NCBI GenBank assembly: GCA_030248215.1
Contig: JASANG010003711.1
Location: forward strand, 434,001-498,000
Direction of reading: 5' to 3'
Source: Enoplolaimus lenunculus
Lineage: Eukaryota > Nematoda > Enoplea > Enoplida > Thoracostomopsidae
DNA length: 64,000 nt
Positions 26,651-39,404 of the stretch are shown here, in pieces (position 1 is the stretch's first letter; the number at the start of each line of letters is the position of its first letter). The translations under genes and the position numbers were made by a program. The notes under the pieces were generated by a model. That model saw only the letters and a list, made by a program, of their open reading frames with translations, had not been told where the DNA came from and made no database searches.

Positions 26651-29600
26651 CATCTACAATGCCGATACCAATTCGATTTTTAAACGGAACAGGCGTAGCA
26701 AAACTGTTCTCTGCTTGAAAAACGTTAATTTTGCAATTATTTTTTTTATAAATTTTACATGTCTTCCAGATTGCGTGTGTACACATTTTATGTAATTTTT
26801 TTGCTATGGGTTAAGTTTCACGCGTAGGTTCTATAGCAGCGTAGCATTAATCATTTAACCCACGACAAACAAGCGATAAGCGGTCAAATTTTCCTGTTCA
26901 CAGAGCTGTGAACAGTCGTTTTGTCATTTGTATCATGAAGCAACAAAATTAAAACCTTTTTACAATGGTTTCAAAGTTTTCTAATTACTGACAGATTTTG
27001 GTTGTACATTTTCCCTACAGGCTTAGGGATTATTTTTTTGCGACGGCTAAGTCAAAGCATAAACCTTAAATGTGGAGCGCGGAAAAGGCCTACCGATAAG
27101 GCGTTATATATTTTGCCAAGAATTTTACTTCTACTGGGTACGAAGCCGGGGTGCAAATTCAGGAGGCACATAACCACGTCATTACTATTATATAATTGCC
27201 GCTGCGTAAAGTTTACATTTTACTTCATTTTGGTGTTAATTTAAAACAGTAGTAATTAGCAACAATTATGCTTGTTTTGCACTTAGAAAATTGAACGCAT
27301 AAAAAATGACCAGTATCTAACTTTCATAGCTCGTAAGCTCGTAAAGCATACACTTTATTATTCCGTAGTATTTGCCTTTAAATACAAACACTAAATTGTA
27401 ATATATGATATACACGTTACCCTATGCGTATAGTAAATCGAGTGCTCGCTTACAATTCCAAATAAAGACAGAAAAATCAGCTCAAACACTCTCTAACGAC
27501 ACCATTATTTCAGACTTTAACTACAAAATGGGTTCAATTTCATTAAAATAAGTTACATTTTTAATATATCAAACTATTACGTTGTTCAGTATAATCACAT
27601 AGCTAGCAAACAACTATCCTAAAACAATCAATATTGTATAAAGCTTTTTATAAATATTAAACACTGGACACTAGAGTATCCACTTTATATACAAATCGTT
27701 GCCATCGTTGTACGTGACACGTTTTCCATCCGGTACAACGCTCTAGTTGCAACAGCTGATAGTGACACGTAAAACTGATTGTCTCCAATAGGTTTATCGC
27801 ATTATCGCCACGGGTGCCGCAAGGATATACAGCGTGTACAGTTTCATATAAAATAAAATTTTTTATGACCCCTACAATCCGTTAAGCCTGGTTCTGTCAT
27901 CTTATGAAATTTCGATGGACAAGATATACCTCATATCCCTCATCCTGTATACATGGTTTTGGACTTTCACAACTACTGTCGTACGCACACAAGCACAACC
28001 AAAAAAATTATATCATCGGCGTTCTTTTAATGCCGACAACAAAAGAGTATTTTTTGTACCAAGGGTTATGTTTTTTTCTTCGTTAGTCAAAACTAAAAAT
28101 GAAACTAAATTATATTCTGTTACACTGCTGTGCGTCGCATGCAAAGAGACCTAGGTGCTATACTCCGGAACGTGGACGTATACAAGACAGGGATACACGG
28201 ATTATACTCGGAAATTTCTTGAAACATTCGAAAAATACAATTTTACAAGCTGTAATACACCTGCAAAGGTCAAATATTTTTCTCATTCGCTACGCTCGCT
28301 TACAAAAAAAACTTTCAATCCGTTATCATCTCTCCAAACGAACTCTTGTCAACGCCTCTGCCCCGGCAACAAATTCAATGCAAGCGATACGGATACTATA
28401 AGTATATATAGTGTGAAACGGTTTTGCGTACATAAGTTCACTATCATATGGCATGTCTTACAGGTTTGTAAGTATTTTGTAGCGGGCGTTTTTTTTCTAC
28501 TTTTCTGCTCTTTTTCTCTCTCTCTCGATGCTCCTACTCTTGGACTTGTACTCAATTTGCTACTAAAACGCAACAAACCAAACTGCTCTCACTTGGTTCT
28601 CCAACATTTTGAAGTGAAGACAGCAGAGTTGCAGAGAGTACTAGTTTGTGTCACATGAAACACTATAAATACATCTTCGATAGTTGCGAATAAGCTGCTA
28701 ACAGCAATAAACACATACGATATATATACATATATATTATACATATATGTATATATAATGTATATACAAAAGTATGCGTCTGTATGGACGGGGGTGTACT
28801 CTTAGAAGACATTCTTGAGAAATGAGCTTGTATACGCTCAGTTGTGTATAGGCACTCTCGTCAAGACCTTGAAAAAAACTATACGGTTGTTAAAAAAGCT
28901 GCCAACGAAAGGGCGAAAACCATTCTACAACTAAACCCGATACGAGTGGAAACAGGCCACCCGGCTTGCTGGCTGGCTGGTTGGACTGGACGGCTACAAA
29001 ATGCGAATGCTGCTCTCAGGTCAATGGCAACCCTGAGCGTATGCGACAGGGGCGTATATAACACGAACGCTGGATGATATGTCTTTTTCCGTAAATTTCT
29101 GAAGAAACAAGAAAAAATAGCAGTTTTAACAGACTTTTCAATATAATCTCGATATTAGAGATCAAAGAAATGTTCCTATACATTAAGATAAACCCGTCAA
29201 ACTTGAAATCGTTGCAACACCATTGTTATACTGAATAACTGCGGCCAGTGCGCGTAAAACTGGGCAAAAAATTGTGACAAAATGAAACTCTGTAGTAGTG
29301 GTTTTACTTTTATATATTGTAGATCCAGGTGTTTGGCCCGTATACAAGGGTCATTAAAGGATATATCTATTTGAAACTTTCAAAAAAATAAGTATATATA
29401 TGTACATGTTTCACAAATATATATAACCAGCTGGTTTTTACAGTATAATACAAAAAGATTTTCGGTTTTCACTATGCTCGATAATGCTGACTGCGGCCAT
29501 ATCCTGTTTTGTTGTGAACCAAGGTTGCTAGGCGTTTGGCGACAACGGTTTAAGCCAAACTCCCAGTGGTCCGCATTAAGTATGATGGAACAAAATTACT

Positions 29601-29688
29601 AGTGTCTGCTACGAAAAAAATTCTTGTGCGTGAAATGAGCCAACGCTTCATTAACTGCGCAGCACGAGTGTTGCGCTTAGATTTTGGA
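26651..29688. other. Mostly non-coding, one doubtful secreted-protein frame
   Basis: No established gene. It contains the frame at 27915-28658 described separately, an AT microsatellite at 28715-28765, and an AATAAA at about 28707. Otherwise nothing recognised. Confidence 0.35.
27915..28658 (+). other. Doubtful open frame with signal-peptide-like start
   Basis: An ATG at 27915 opens a 79-codon frame whose first 27 residues look like a secretion signal (MDKIYLISLILYTWFWTF then TTTVVRTQA before QPKK). A TAG at 28152-28154 ends it, but the same frame then stays open for 167 more codons to 28658, with several Cys and a CAG|GTTTGTAAG donor-like site at about 28463. An AATAAA follows at about 28707. 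I recognise no domain, and part of the second half (TCGCTACGCTCGCT) is a motif found in repeats here. It may be chance or an unidentified exon. Confidence 0.2.
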
Positions 29689-29912
29689 AGATGGCGGATC
29701 CATGGGGGGCCACCGACAAAAATTATATAGAGAGTCAATTGCTGTTCTACGCTGTTTATTTCTTTGTTTTATACACAATAGTATAAGCAGCTTATAATAA
29801 GCTCCGTCTTATTTCATCCCCTATCATTTGGGACACACAGTATGCGCCAAAAATAAGTTTATTACCTGGGAAATTTTGGCTCCCCCATTTTGAGATCCTG
29901 GATCCGCCACTG
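29689..29912. mobile_element. Family D hAT-like MITE, copy 2 (longer centre)
   Basis: Left GATGGCGGATCCATGGGGGG, right GAGATCCTGGATCCGCCACTG, with the shared interior AAATAAGTTTATTACCTGGG. The centre has about 100 bp absent from the other two copies. No clear target duplication was found. Confidence 0.7.
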
Positions 29913-30834
29913 GGAAGAACCCATATTGCTGATTTAAGAAAGCAGTAACAAATTACAGTCGCGATGTGCTTATTTTTTCCACTTTAGTTTCCAGTAAAAT
30001 TTTCAGAGAATCGTTGAATGTCAAAAACAGAAAAATCCTAGTGAAATTTATCACATTGTAAAAAGCACAAAACTACGAAACAATTTGAACAACCTGCAAT
30101 CCCAACAAAAATTGATTATATTCTGATTTATATACACGCAAATTTAGCCGATGGTTTTATGTCAAATCGTAGGCAAATACGAAAATTACCGGATCCGTAG
30201 GCAAACAAATTTTGCCACAACCAGAGGTAAAGATGATGTTAAATTTACTAATTTTAACAGTAATATATATATGAAATGTGAGTTTTAGCGATATAGGATT
30301 GGATACGCATTAGAAAAAAATTCGTTCAAGACCGATTCTATACAAATACGACCTTTAAACCAATACTAAACTCGATATCTTCATAAATTTTGATATGTTG
30401 CTAGCTTTTTAATACAAAACTCAGGGTGGAAATATGGCATTTGCAGTTTGCATACACGATGCACAATGACAAACTGAACCGAGTAAACATCAACTATAAT
30501 CTTCACAAAATAAAACAAGTAAAATTTTTTGCAAAATACGTTTTCTGCTAAAATTTGCCATTGTAATCAACAAAACACAAAACAGATATAAGAAATAAAT
30601 GAGAGGCTTAAAAAATGTATAATCTCAGTCCGTAAATCCTACGTAAAACATAACACTACCAAACACTGATTCCAAACACGTCTTATTTCTTTAGCCGGCA
30701 CACCCTAATCTTTTTGATACCGAATTATTAATTTTGCCAGCAGTTGCCACGTTCTCTGCAATTTTTTATTCAACATCGCTCCACACCCTAAACAACCCCA
30801 TAGCCAGTCAAAAAATTCTATTAGTAGAGAATGC
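29913..30834. other. Non-coding stretch
   Basis: Nothing supportable. A/C-leaning plus strand. Confidence 0.35.
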
Positions 30835-31020
30835 CATGTAAAGAACAGGGGCGGAACACTATTATAAGCATATACCTAAGCCTAAGCCTAAGCCAAAACC
30901 TTAGCATAAGCGTAAGAATGAGCATATCCCTAAGCCTAAGCCAAGCAAAAAATAGTCCAACGTTTAAGCTTACTCTTTTCTAGTCTCACAGAAAAACGTT
31001 TCGCCCCTGATCTTTACATG
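30835..31020. mobile_element. Family C TIR element with TTAGGC-like array
   Basis: Left CATGTAAAGAACAGGGGCGG, right (reversed) CATGTAAAGATCAGGGGCGA: about 23 bp of inverted ends. The core is CCTAAGCCTAAGCCTAAGCC and further CTAAGC units, i.e. TTAGGC hexamers on the minus strand. 186 bp, non-coding. Confidence 0.78.
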
Positions 31021-32094
31021 AGCCGTAGAGACGTAAATTGTTTCTAAACGGCAATGCGAAAAAAAAATTAACAGGCTGCTGGCAAAAACGTCCCTACGGG
31101 TGTCCCCCTCACCGTCCTTTTTGTTGCGACCCTGCTTTGAACATCATTTTTATAGTGCAAATTCCAAGAAACAACCATTTCCCAGCTGATTCTCTGGTCC
31201 GTCCGATCGATCTCTTTTCTTTTCAACAGCCATACTAGCGTGGCAAAAAATAAATTTCTCTTTTGCAACTATGCCTAATCAATATGTGAAACTCTCATCG
31301 GGACACACAGCAAGAGACAAGAACAAAAGAAACAACGTGCCGCGCCGCGTACACAACAAACCTTAATGAGTTTCTTTTGGCACAAGAGACGTTGCAGTTT
31401 TGTAGTCGTTGTCGATTTTTGAAGCTATTTTTTAGATAGTGTCGTAAATTACATAGCTACTACCAAAAAATACGATATGATTAATAAAAGTTACAAACCA
31501 ATATTTTGCAACCGGGTGCACGGGTTTGGCAACATATTTCCATTGCGCAAAAATAGACACTTTTTAATAGGTATTGTGTGTTACTCTGTCTTGATTTTCC
31601 AAAAGTAATATTACAAGCTTGCGTCTTTGTGTGTGCGCACAAGAATGGTAGACAAAACTGCCAACGTGATAAATAAATCATACGGTAGTCGTAGAAAACG
31701 TACCAATTTTTTAGATTGTATGTATTGTTGGCCCCGTCCAAGTTGAATATGGTTTACGGATAAAGAAATTTTTTACAAGTTTTAAGACCAAGGCTTTTGA
31801 ACTGTTACATTACAAAGGATATTTAATTGCTTATATAAAATCGTGAAATATTGCAACGGAAACAATCGTAATGATGGAATAAAAGCGAATTAAACATTCC
31901 TGATTGAGCTGTATATTTTAGATTTGAAAACAAAATGTTTTCAATATGAAATAAAACTTAGGGGCATAGTAAACAATATAATTATTTGAGGGCACCGACA
32001 TATTTAAAATACCTACGTAACACAATGTTTTCACATGTATGCAGAGCCGCCGCTAGCGTACTCTTACTCAACCTCTTCAAATATTCCCACTAGA
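31021..32094. other. Non-coding stretch
   Basis: No gene or repeat family was recognised. Confidence 0.35.
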
Positions 32095-32258
32095 CCAATG
32101 TTACTTTAAGAGGCGTACCAGTTGTTTTCAGACCATTTCTTTACTTAGGCTTAAGCTTAGACCGGGACATAGCTAAAGGTTATCCTTACGTTGAGAGATA
32201 GACTTTCAGGATTTGCTTAGAAATATGACTATACTACTGTTACGCCTTTAAATATAAG
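32095..32258. mobile_element. Family B TIR element, copy 2
   Basis: Left CCAATGTTACTTTAAGAGGC GT, right TACGCCTTTAAATATAA (inverse, diverged). Core has CTTAGGCTTAAGCTTAG. The most diverged of the four family B copies. Confidence 0.55.
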
Positions 32259-32274
32259 CATAGGTGTATGTGAG

Positions 32275-32695
32275 TAATAGTTTTTTACGCGCGCTGCGTT
32301 TTACCCGCGGAAATTATATTTTTTGCCCGCGGGTATATATATCCGCGCAAAATTTATTTTCTCGCTACCCGCCTTTACCTGTTCAAAATTCCTTTACTGT
32401 TACTCACCTTTGCCCGTTCTTATTTTTTCTTCTGGGTTCAATAGTATTGTGTATAATTTCACTGTGCATTGATCCTACTAGCTACTTTTCACTCATACGG
32501 TAAAAAGAGTTTGCAAATTCAAGTATTTCTATATTATCTTGTTTCTAGTAGTTTAATGAAAATTTTAGGTGGGTAATGAATAAATATTTACTCGCGCTTT
32601 TAAATTCTTTACCCGCTGGTATCCCGGCGTCATAATTTTCTTACTCGTCCCACGTTTTACCCGCGGGTCGCCGCGGGTAGCGTGCAGCCCTGAAA
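32275..32695. mobile_element. Family I element, copy 1 (TACCCGCGGGTA)
   Basis: Multiple TTACCCGCGG and GCCCGCGGGTATA motifs at the left and TTTACCCGCGGGTCGCCGCG at the right, with ACTCGC, ACCCGCC and TTACCCGC units between. It shares this layout with 46826-47280. Non-coding; its start is not sharply defined. Confidence 0.6.
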
Positions 32696-33734
32696 CGTTG
32701 GCTTAAACTGTTTTCAACACATCAATACTATTTAACTACAAAATCATACTACAGAAAAAACACTATACATATCATAGTTTGAAAAAATACCGTAAAAATA
32801 TTTGGCAATAATAACTCTTCTCCGAGCAATGTAAAGGCAAATTCTTCGAAAAAATGAGCTGGAAAACGCACATATAAACAGGAAACATTCGGGTAGCGGC
32901 TTGAAATTTGAGAGGTTTAAAACTTGAAGTCGAGCTTTTAAAAAAGATGAACGTCGGAATTTTTTACACTTTTACAGTCGCGTAAATGTGTCAAAAATTT
33001 TCTCTTTTTGTTTTCGGCTTTGCGATGTTATTTTAATTTTTAACGACGGGGTTTTTGGAGTACAATATTAAACCTAAAGCAGGCGCGTTAAAAAATGCAG
33101 TCAAGCAGTTGCATAATTGCCTGACGCTTGCGTTTGAGTGTTGGCAAAATTCATTCAGTGGCGGATTTAGAAAGTTGTGACGTGAAGGACCAGACCTCCG
33201 ATACGATATAAGTGCAAAAACAACTTGCGAGCGAAAAGCGTAAAAACTATACTAAATTTTAACAAAAAATTTTGGTTTCAACTTTGAATTAATGTTAGTG
33301 GCAAAGACCCGTATGTCCGGTCTCGGATCAGCCTGTGTGAACTACAGTGCTTCATCTAATTTTCAGTTGCGAACATTCGGTGTAAAAAAACAATTGCAAC
33401 AAAATTGAAATACCATTAGTTATTTTGAACGGCAAATATTGAAAAATTCATTTTCGAAAGCCGAACGGGGTTCAACAATTCTACACAGCCGCATAAAATT
33501 AACTTTTATTCAAAGACCATTAAAGACAATACTTATTTTATTGCGTTGTCAAAATTGTTTTAAGTTATTTTTTGCTTATATCCCAGTAAAAATTTCAGAT
33601 TTTAACATCAACTGTTAACAAAGTGGTTGCAACATAAGCATCGTCAACGTCTCAAAGCATGTGCCGCAGATCATGAAGCCAACAGACGTGTTTGGCTTTA
33701 CGCTTGTTTTTTTACGAAATCTCGGCATTTTTCC
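32696..33734. other. Non-coding stretch
   Basis: Only a family D end fragment (CAGTGGCGGATTTAG at about 33157) and a GCGAGCGAAAAGCG motif at about 33226 were seen. Confidence 0.4.
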
Positions 33735-33900
33735 TCAAAATTGTGTCAAAGGTTAAAACGCAACCCACCAACCAGATAGACGTTGCAAATCTATGCAAAA
33801 TTTCACTTCTCAAATTGCTGGCACTTCCGGCAAAACTGCTACCAGAGCCGGAAGTCGATTTTCTGCCGGAGCCGGAGACAGCCCTCCTGTTGTACCCTGC
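33735..33900. mobile_element. Family J fragment, copy 1
   Basis: The right half of a family J element: TTGCTGGCACTTCCGGCAAA, GCCGGAGCCGGAG, ending CTCCTGTTGTACCCTG. It aligns with the right halves of the fuller copies at 34589-34968 and 36698-37076. Confidence 0.6.
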
Positions 33901-34344
33901 AGTGGAGCTCATTTCAGTTGAACCTTCACATATTAAACATGTATTGTCGATAGACGCAGTTATGTGTATGTGTTTATGTATACCCGTATTTTGGCTAAAT
34001 TCGACTCTGCTGTGGTGGACAGTGTGAAAGAAATTCAACAAACTTTGGTTCGTAAAATTTTGTTAAGCTTAGAATTTTCAAATGACCAGCTTTTTGCCTC
34101 AGGCATAAGGTCTATTTCTTTGCCGGTAGAGTCTCAGAACCAGACCCCGGATACAAGAAGAAAGGTTAAATTTAAGATTTCAAGATTGTAAAATAATACC
34201 CACAGTAATGTGATTAATTTGGGCTTAGACATCTGCTTAGGCTGTACCAATGCTCTTTATATAAATTGTTACGTATATTTTATTCTGTAACAGGCAAATA
34301 TACAAAATTCAAAGTCAAAGTTGTTACTTTATGCTCATCGGCAA
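33901..34344. other. Spacer
   Basis: No feature supported. A CTTAGGC fragment at about 34232. Confidence 0.35.
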
Positions 34345-34530
34345 CCAGGGTGCAACCGGAATTCTGGTTCCGGTAGGGAAACCCGGTATTATTCACTATC
34401 CGGTTCCGGCAATAATTCTGGTATTTTTTCACCGGAATTTTCCGGTATTTTCGGTATTAAAAATTTTTCTCATCCAAAAATTTAAGAAAAATTGCCATAT
34501 TCTAACTTATATTTTTAAAATTGTCTGATC
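34345..34530. repeat. Family K CCGG-rich repeat, copy 1
   Basis: ACCGGAATTCTGGTTCCGGT, then ACTATCCGGTTCCGGC and TTTTTCACCGGAATTTTCCG. The inverse arrangement recurs at 41585-41745 (TCACCGGAACCGGATAGTG, CCGGAATTGAATTCCGG) and a fragment at about 48250-48300. Confidence 0.6.
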
Positions 34531-34588
34531 GTGTATTGCCAAAATTTTCAATTTGTGCCATAATTCATAATTTATTGAACGTTTCCAC

Positions 34589-34968
34589 CAGGGTACAACC
34601 GGAGGTTAAAATAGCGGAGCCGGAGCCGGAGGTCAATAAAGCTTGCCGGAGCCTGAGCCGGAGGTGAAGCTGGAGATGAGGTGAAATTATAGGTAGTTAA
34701 AATAATGTTTAATTTCTTAATTTCAGCAAATATCTGTAATATGTTGTTAAATCGTTTGGTTTTACGGTTATTTATACAAAATCGTGGCAATTCTTTCCTG
34801 AAAATTGTGCCAAATGTTAAATCGAAATACGTTAAACAGATAAATGTTGTAAAACTTGCAAAATTTCATTACCGAAATTGTAGGAACCACAGCCAGAAAC
34901 TCTACCGGAGCTGAAGTGAGCGTTATTGTTTTTCGGTTCCGGTATTTTATAATTCTGGTTGTACCCTG
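34589..34968. mobile_element. Family J palindromic element, copy 2
   Basis: Inverted ends CAGGGTACAACCGGAGG and (reverse of the right) CAGGGTACAACCAGAA. Sub-terminal GCCGGAGCC repeats, and a centre with CCTGAAAATTGTGCCAAA and AAACAGATAAATGTTG shared with 36698-37076. 380 bp. Non-coding. Confidence 0.75.
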
Positions 34969-36697
34969 ACGCCAATGTTTCGAACAAAAGCCTAGTATAA
35001 AACCAAATGTGTACCGGGTAAATGATTCCTGCGACTCTAGCAAGCTTTTGCCATGCCAGGGGGAACATCATTCATAAGAGACGACGGCTTTATCATTGGT
35101 AGGTCAACAGTCTCTCTGATTCGTTCGCAGTACCGCAGAAAATACGTACGTTAAGCGTTCCAGCTTTAATTATACAGATACACGTTGATTTCAGAAAACT
35201 TTTGATTTCTGTTCGCTAAAACACTAAACCTTGACTGCTACCAAAATTTCCGGTGGTTCCTGTTTAATTTTTCGTAGTTTTACGCGTAAAAACTGACGAC
35301 CTTGATAAATTATTTAACGCGCAATAAACCCAATAACCACTTACATTCTGCATTTGTATAAAAATGAACCAAAATACTATCTGAAGTCACGTAAACCTTC
35401 AATTCCGACACGAAAAACGAAATGAAAACTTCTCGTTACAACAACGGTAGAAAAAATATTAGCTGTTGTTTTTAAACACAATGATTAAAGTAAATTCAGC
35501 AATATCAACGTTCTCTCGGATAATGTAGCTAAACCCACTTGAGCAAATTATATAAGAGGTTTAATGATAGTTTTGCACGAATTAAAAATTATGTAAATTA
35601 ACCAGTATACGCCAATGTTTCACCTGGTCCAATTAATGTCGTGTGTTTTTGGCATGTTTTTATTAGGTTTGTGTAAAATTAGATATCAGGTTGACCAAAT
35701 TTATATCCGACTATAGCAAATCAGCAACAACCATGAAATGTGTTTTTACTCTAAAATCGATCCTAAAACCAAAACAGTAGAACTTTTAAAATCTAGTATA
35801 TGCAAAAAATGTCACGAAAACAGTGCATTATATAGCGCTTGCGTTCATATGTCATTCTTGGCCATTAAAGTATTAAGGGCACAGATTGTCGTTCAAAAAA
35901 GAGCAGGAGGTCAAAAAATTTTGTCGGAGCTGGATAATATAGCGATTGTATTCAAGTTATAATGTAAAATTTGGTTGAATTTAAGTAGCCATTTTTCTTT
36001 CAAATCGAACACTTTTATGGCACAATTTACTAAACATGATAGTATAATGTAACATAAAATTAAACGGAAAAAACCTTTTATTATAATCTCAGTTGCTCGC
36101 AAAACAGCGACAAAACATTGCAGAAACCGTTAGAAACTGACTTTTCGCACCCTCCCATCTGCGCGAAGGAATACTTGCTAGGGAGGAATCAGTGGTGGAT
36201 CCAGCAAGCTCTGAAATGGGGGACTGCATGAAATATAGGGAACCACTTGTGAGTTTCATTGAATCCGAATATCCGTAATTAAATTTCTATTTCGGATAGC
36301 CGAAACTTTTGGTTTAGAAGAGTGCTAAATAAACACTTGCGTTGGCCACCTGAAATTGAGTTGATTTGGGTAGTCTCGATCCGATTAAACCGCTAACGAG
36401 TTTCGACTCTGATTCCGATTGCACAATCGATCGGAATTTGAATTTTGCAAAATTTAATCATACTTTGGTTGCATAAAAATTCTCTCGATCGCAACATCTA
36501 CACAAACAAAACTACCGTTTTATTTTAAAAATAACAATAATTGATTGTAGTTTAGCTTTACCAAACCAAAAACAATGACAATATGTTGATGCGACGTTTT
36601 TGAAAATTGTCGTAGTTTTGATTCTGATTCCGGTATAATCCAGTTCCGTTTTGCACCCTGCTGCACATGACAATTGATGAAGATTAACACACTATTA
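34969..36697. other. Non-coding stretch
   Basis: No gene recognised. A family D end (CAGTGGTGGATCCAGC at about 36190) and a family K-like piece at about 36610-36660. Confidence 0.4.
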
Positions 36698-37076
36698 GAG
36701 TGCAACCGAAGATGAAACATATCGGAACCAGGGCCGGAGCAGGAGGTCAACGAAATTTGTCGGAGCCGGAGCCGGAGGTGAAGCTGAAGATGAGACGAAA
36801 TTAGGTAGTAAAAATGATGGTTAATTGGTTAATTTTAGCTAATATCTGCAACATTCTGTTAAAAGTTGTTTTATTTTAAGCTTTATTTCCTGAAAATTGT
36901 GACAAAAGTAAAACGAAACGCGCTAAACAGATACATTTTGGAAAATTGTGCAAAATTTTACTACCGAAATTGCCGGAAACTCCGGCAAAAATACTACCGG
37001 AGACGTAGCCGGGGCCTGAGGCCGATTTTCTGTCGGAGATGGAGCCGGAGGCAGACTTCCGGTTGTATCCTGCACA
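36698..37076. mobile_element. Family J palindromic element, copy 3
   Basis: The left end is eroded (AGTGCAACCGAAGATG), the right end is CTTCCGGTTGTATCCTGCA. Internal order matches copy 2: GGTGAAGCTGAAGATGAG, GCTAATATCTGCAACAT, CCTGAAAATTGTGACAAA, AATTGCCGGAAACTCCGG. Confidence 0.72.
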
Positions 37077-37394
37077 GTATATTTAAAGTATATTGCGTGG
37101 CTCCCAAAACAGAAATCCTGGCCACGCCCATGGTAGGTTAGGAGGAGCCAAATTGGCATATGTTTCAATATATTAAGACTAGTGGGTTTTCAAGATTTGG
37201 ACCAATATTACTTTTTAGCAATGTAACAACCGCAAAATATTCCTAAGTTTAGCCTTCTCAGTGTAGTAAACACGAGTGTAAAAGATAGCTTAGCCTTAAA
37301 GTCCCAGGCGAAAAAGGTCGTCTCACTTTTAACGTACTCTATTACGGTCTAGTGAAACGCCGAAACTAACAGATTTAGAGAGAAGGCGGGAGGC

Positions 37395-37876
37395 GGTGGA
37401 CGCCCCATGTCATAAATTTTTTGCGATAAAATGGTAAGATCCCGCCCTACATTAAGGTCCACCTGATCCCCAGAAAACAGCCGAAACTAGCCCCGCTAGA
37501 ATTGACAAACCCCAGAAACAACTCCAAATATTCCCCAAGAATGAATTGCGGTTATTTTCTTTGCGTTTTCTATTTGTTGCATTAACAGTTTGGCGAAGAT
37601 TATTTACATTGCTTCATTGGCATAAAAGGATTCCGAGATACTTAGACTTTTATTGGAATAGTAATTGATTAACAGTCACGGCAGCTCAATGTGAGCCTAC
37701 GGTGCACCGGTATTTAGGAGTTGCAGTAACTGGAGCGCATAGCGAATAGCCTTCGGGCAGTACTTGGTAGGTAATATATCGAGAATTCTGGGGATGTGTT
37801 AACGGGGTTCTGGGGGATGTTTGGAGTTGTTTTCTGGGGTTGGTCGGTGCTAGTGGGGCTAGTTTCGGCTGGGGGA
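37395..37876. repeat. Inverted repeat with CCCCAGAAAACAACTCC arms
   Basis: Left arm 37465-37545 has CAGCCGAAACTAGCCCC, CCCCAGAAACAACTCCAAA and TCCCCAAGAA. The right arm, 37798-37876, carries the same order on the other strand (TTTGGAGTTGTTTTCTGGGG, GGGGCTAGTTTCGGCTG). Arms of about 75-80 bp with a spacer of about 250 bp. The left edge (37395-37455, GATAAAATGGTAAGATC) matches a fragment at about 10290-10360, so the unit is a dispersed element. Non-coding. Confidence 0.75.
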
Positions 37877-39052
37877 TTGTCACGTTAAAGTTGTCATTTT
37901 GTTTTGGTACGGTGTGAGCTTGTGACTTTTAGTGGATCAACAGGATCGGTGATAGTAGTGGACGTGCCCAAAGCACAAAGCAAAGGAACTTTCAGAACAA
38001 TTATTTGAATAAGGACGGTAGTCTAAGCATTACTTGTATTGTTCCGGTACTCGTGCTTTACTTGTATAGCTTTATACGGTGTTGGGGGAAATAAAATGCG
38101 AAAACTGACTGCATTACTGAATCAGAGCGATTTATAAAGCGGCATTGAAATACGAACCTAGACGCGGAGTTGGAGGTTTCCATACGTATCTGCAATCACG
38201 AACTATTTACAATGCCCATCAACAGTTTTGAGTTGACACGGGTAGTTTTCAAGGTTTGGGGTTTGGTTTACGACTCACTTGTAGGAATATGAGGGAGGTG
38301 CTCTGAGTTTTGGGTCCTCCCGTCTTGTGGAGAATTTGGACCGAGTACACGCGCAGTCTGAAAAAAACAATGGTTGTGCAAATATGCACTGTGGAATTGT
38401 GCTTTAATATTTGTGTTTTGACGTAGGTTCTGGGCCATTTACTTAACCTTCATGACACGTGCAAGTACTAGGGAAAGCCATAGCTAGATGAAAGAGATAC
38501 ACTGATAACTTGGGTGGCATAGAGTGCATGCAGGGGCTCACCCGAAACAACGTTTATCCGAGCATAGTGTCTGTCAAGCTAGCATGGTTTGAAAACGTCA
38601 GGCTCTTGGATTTATTAGCCGACACAGCAGGTACTGGGTGGATTCAAACTTATGTCATTGTTGGATCTGTACGGTATGCGTGACACCTGTTCCAAGTATG
38701 TGTTTTGCCCAAAGTTAAGAACCTCGGCCCTGTTCACTCGGGTCAGGCATGCTGCCACTGCACCATATGGCCGATTGCAACAACTTTAAGCCACGCCGCC
38801 TCACAATCGGCTGCTGAGTTTTCAGGTTTTTATGATTTATAAGAACCTCAACATTACACTCAGTATCTTAATTCTTCCGTGGTTTACTGCTGCTGCATGT
38901 GAAGGCACTGCATATGCATCAGTGTTTTAACCGATGTGCAGCATCAGCGTGAGGTTTTTATATTTTGCTTCCATGCGTCCGCAAGTTATACAACATTCCC
39001 TTGTTTACAAGTTGTCGTCCTGACCGCGTATCCAACATTGAGGTACCGCCGA
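37877..39052. other. G/T-leaning stretch containing one tRNA-like segment
   Basis: No coding sequence supported. The plus strand becomes clearly G-rich relative to C from here. On the minus strand, at about 38800-38715, CATATGGTGCAGTGGCAGCA followed by CCGAGGTTCTTAAC resembles the box A and box B of a tRNA-derived unit. Confidence 0.45.
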
Positions 39053-39353
39053 GGGTGGACGGTCAAGGGACGACCTCGTTGCAAATTTGATCATGTAAGC
39101 ATGTGAGACATTGTTGTTCGTTATGTGCAAAAGCAATATAGTGCACTAGTGTACTGTATGTATGCCAGCCGGCAAAATATTTTCGGATCTACACATATAG
39201 CCGACGAGAAAAGTAGTTGGAAGGGTGGGCTACATGACGCAGTGGTATATCTCTTGCCTCTGAATTCTAAGGATTTTAGTTCGAGCCACGCTGTATGCTT
39301 ACATTTCCCGCTGCGTGAAAATAGTTAAAAGGTTGAAGTCTCGGTTCCTACCT
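39053..39353 (+). repeat. tRNA-like SINE unit, tandem copy 1
   Basis: Starts GGTGGACGGTCAAGGGACGA. The tRNA-like part is GGCTACATGACGCAGTGGTA (box A-like at about 39230) with AGTTCGAGCCACG (box B-like at about 39280). Ends near GTCTCGGTTCCTACCTAGAC. Repeated about 355 bp downstream. Confidence 0.65.
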
Positions 39354-39404
39354 AGACTAACATTAGGCCACGCCGCGAGCTGAACACGGGATCCGGTCAA
39401 AAAA

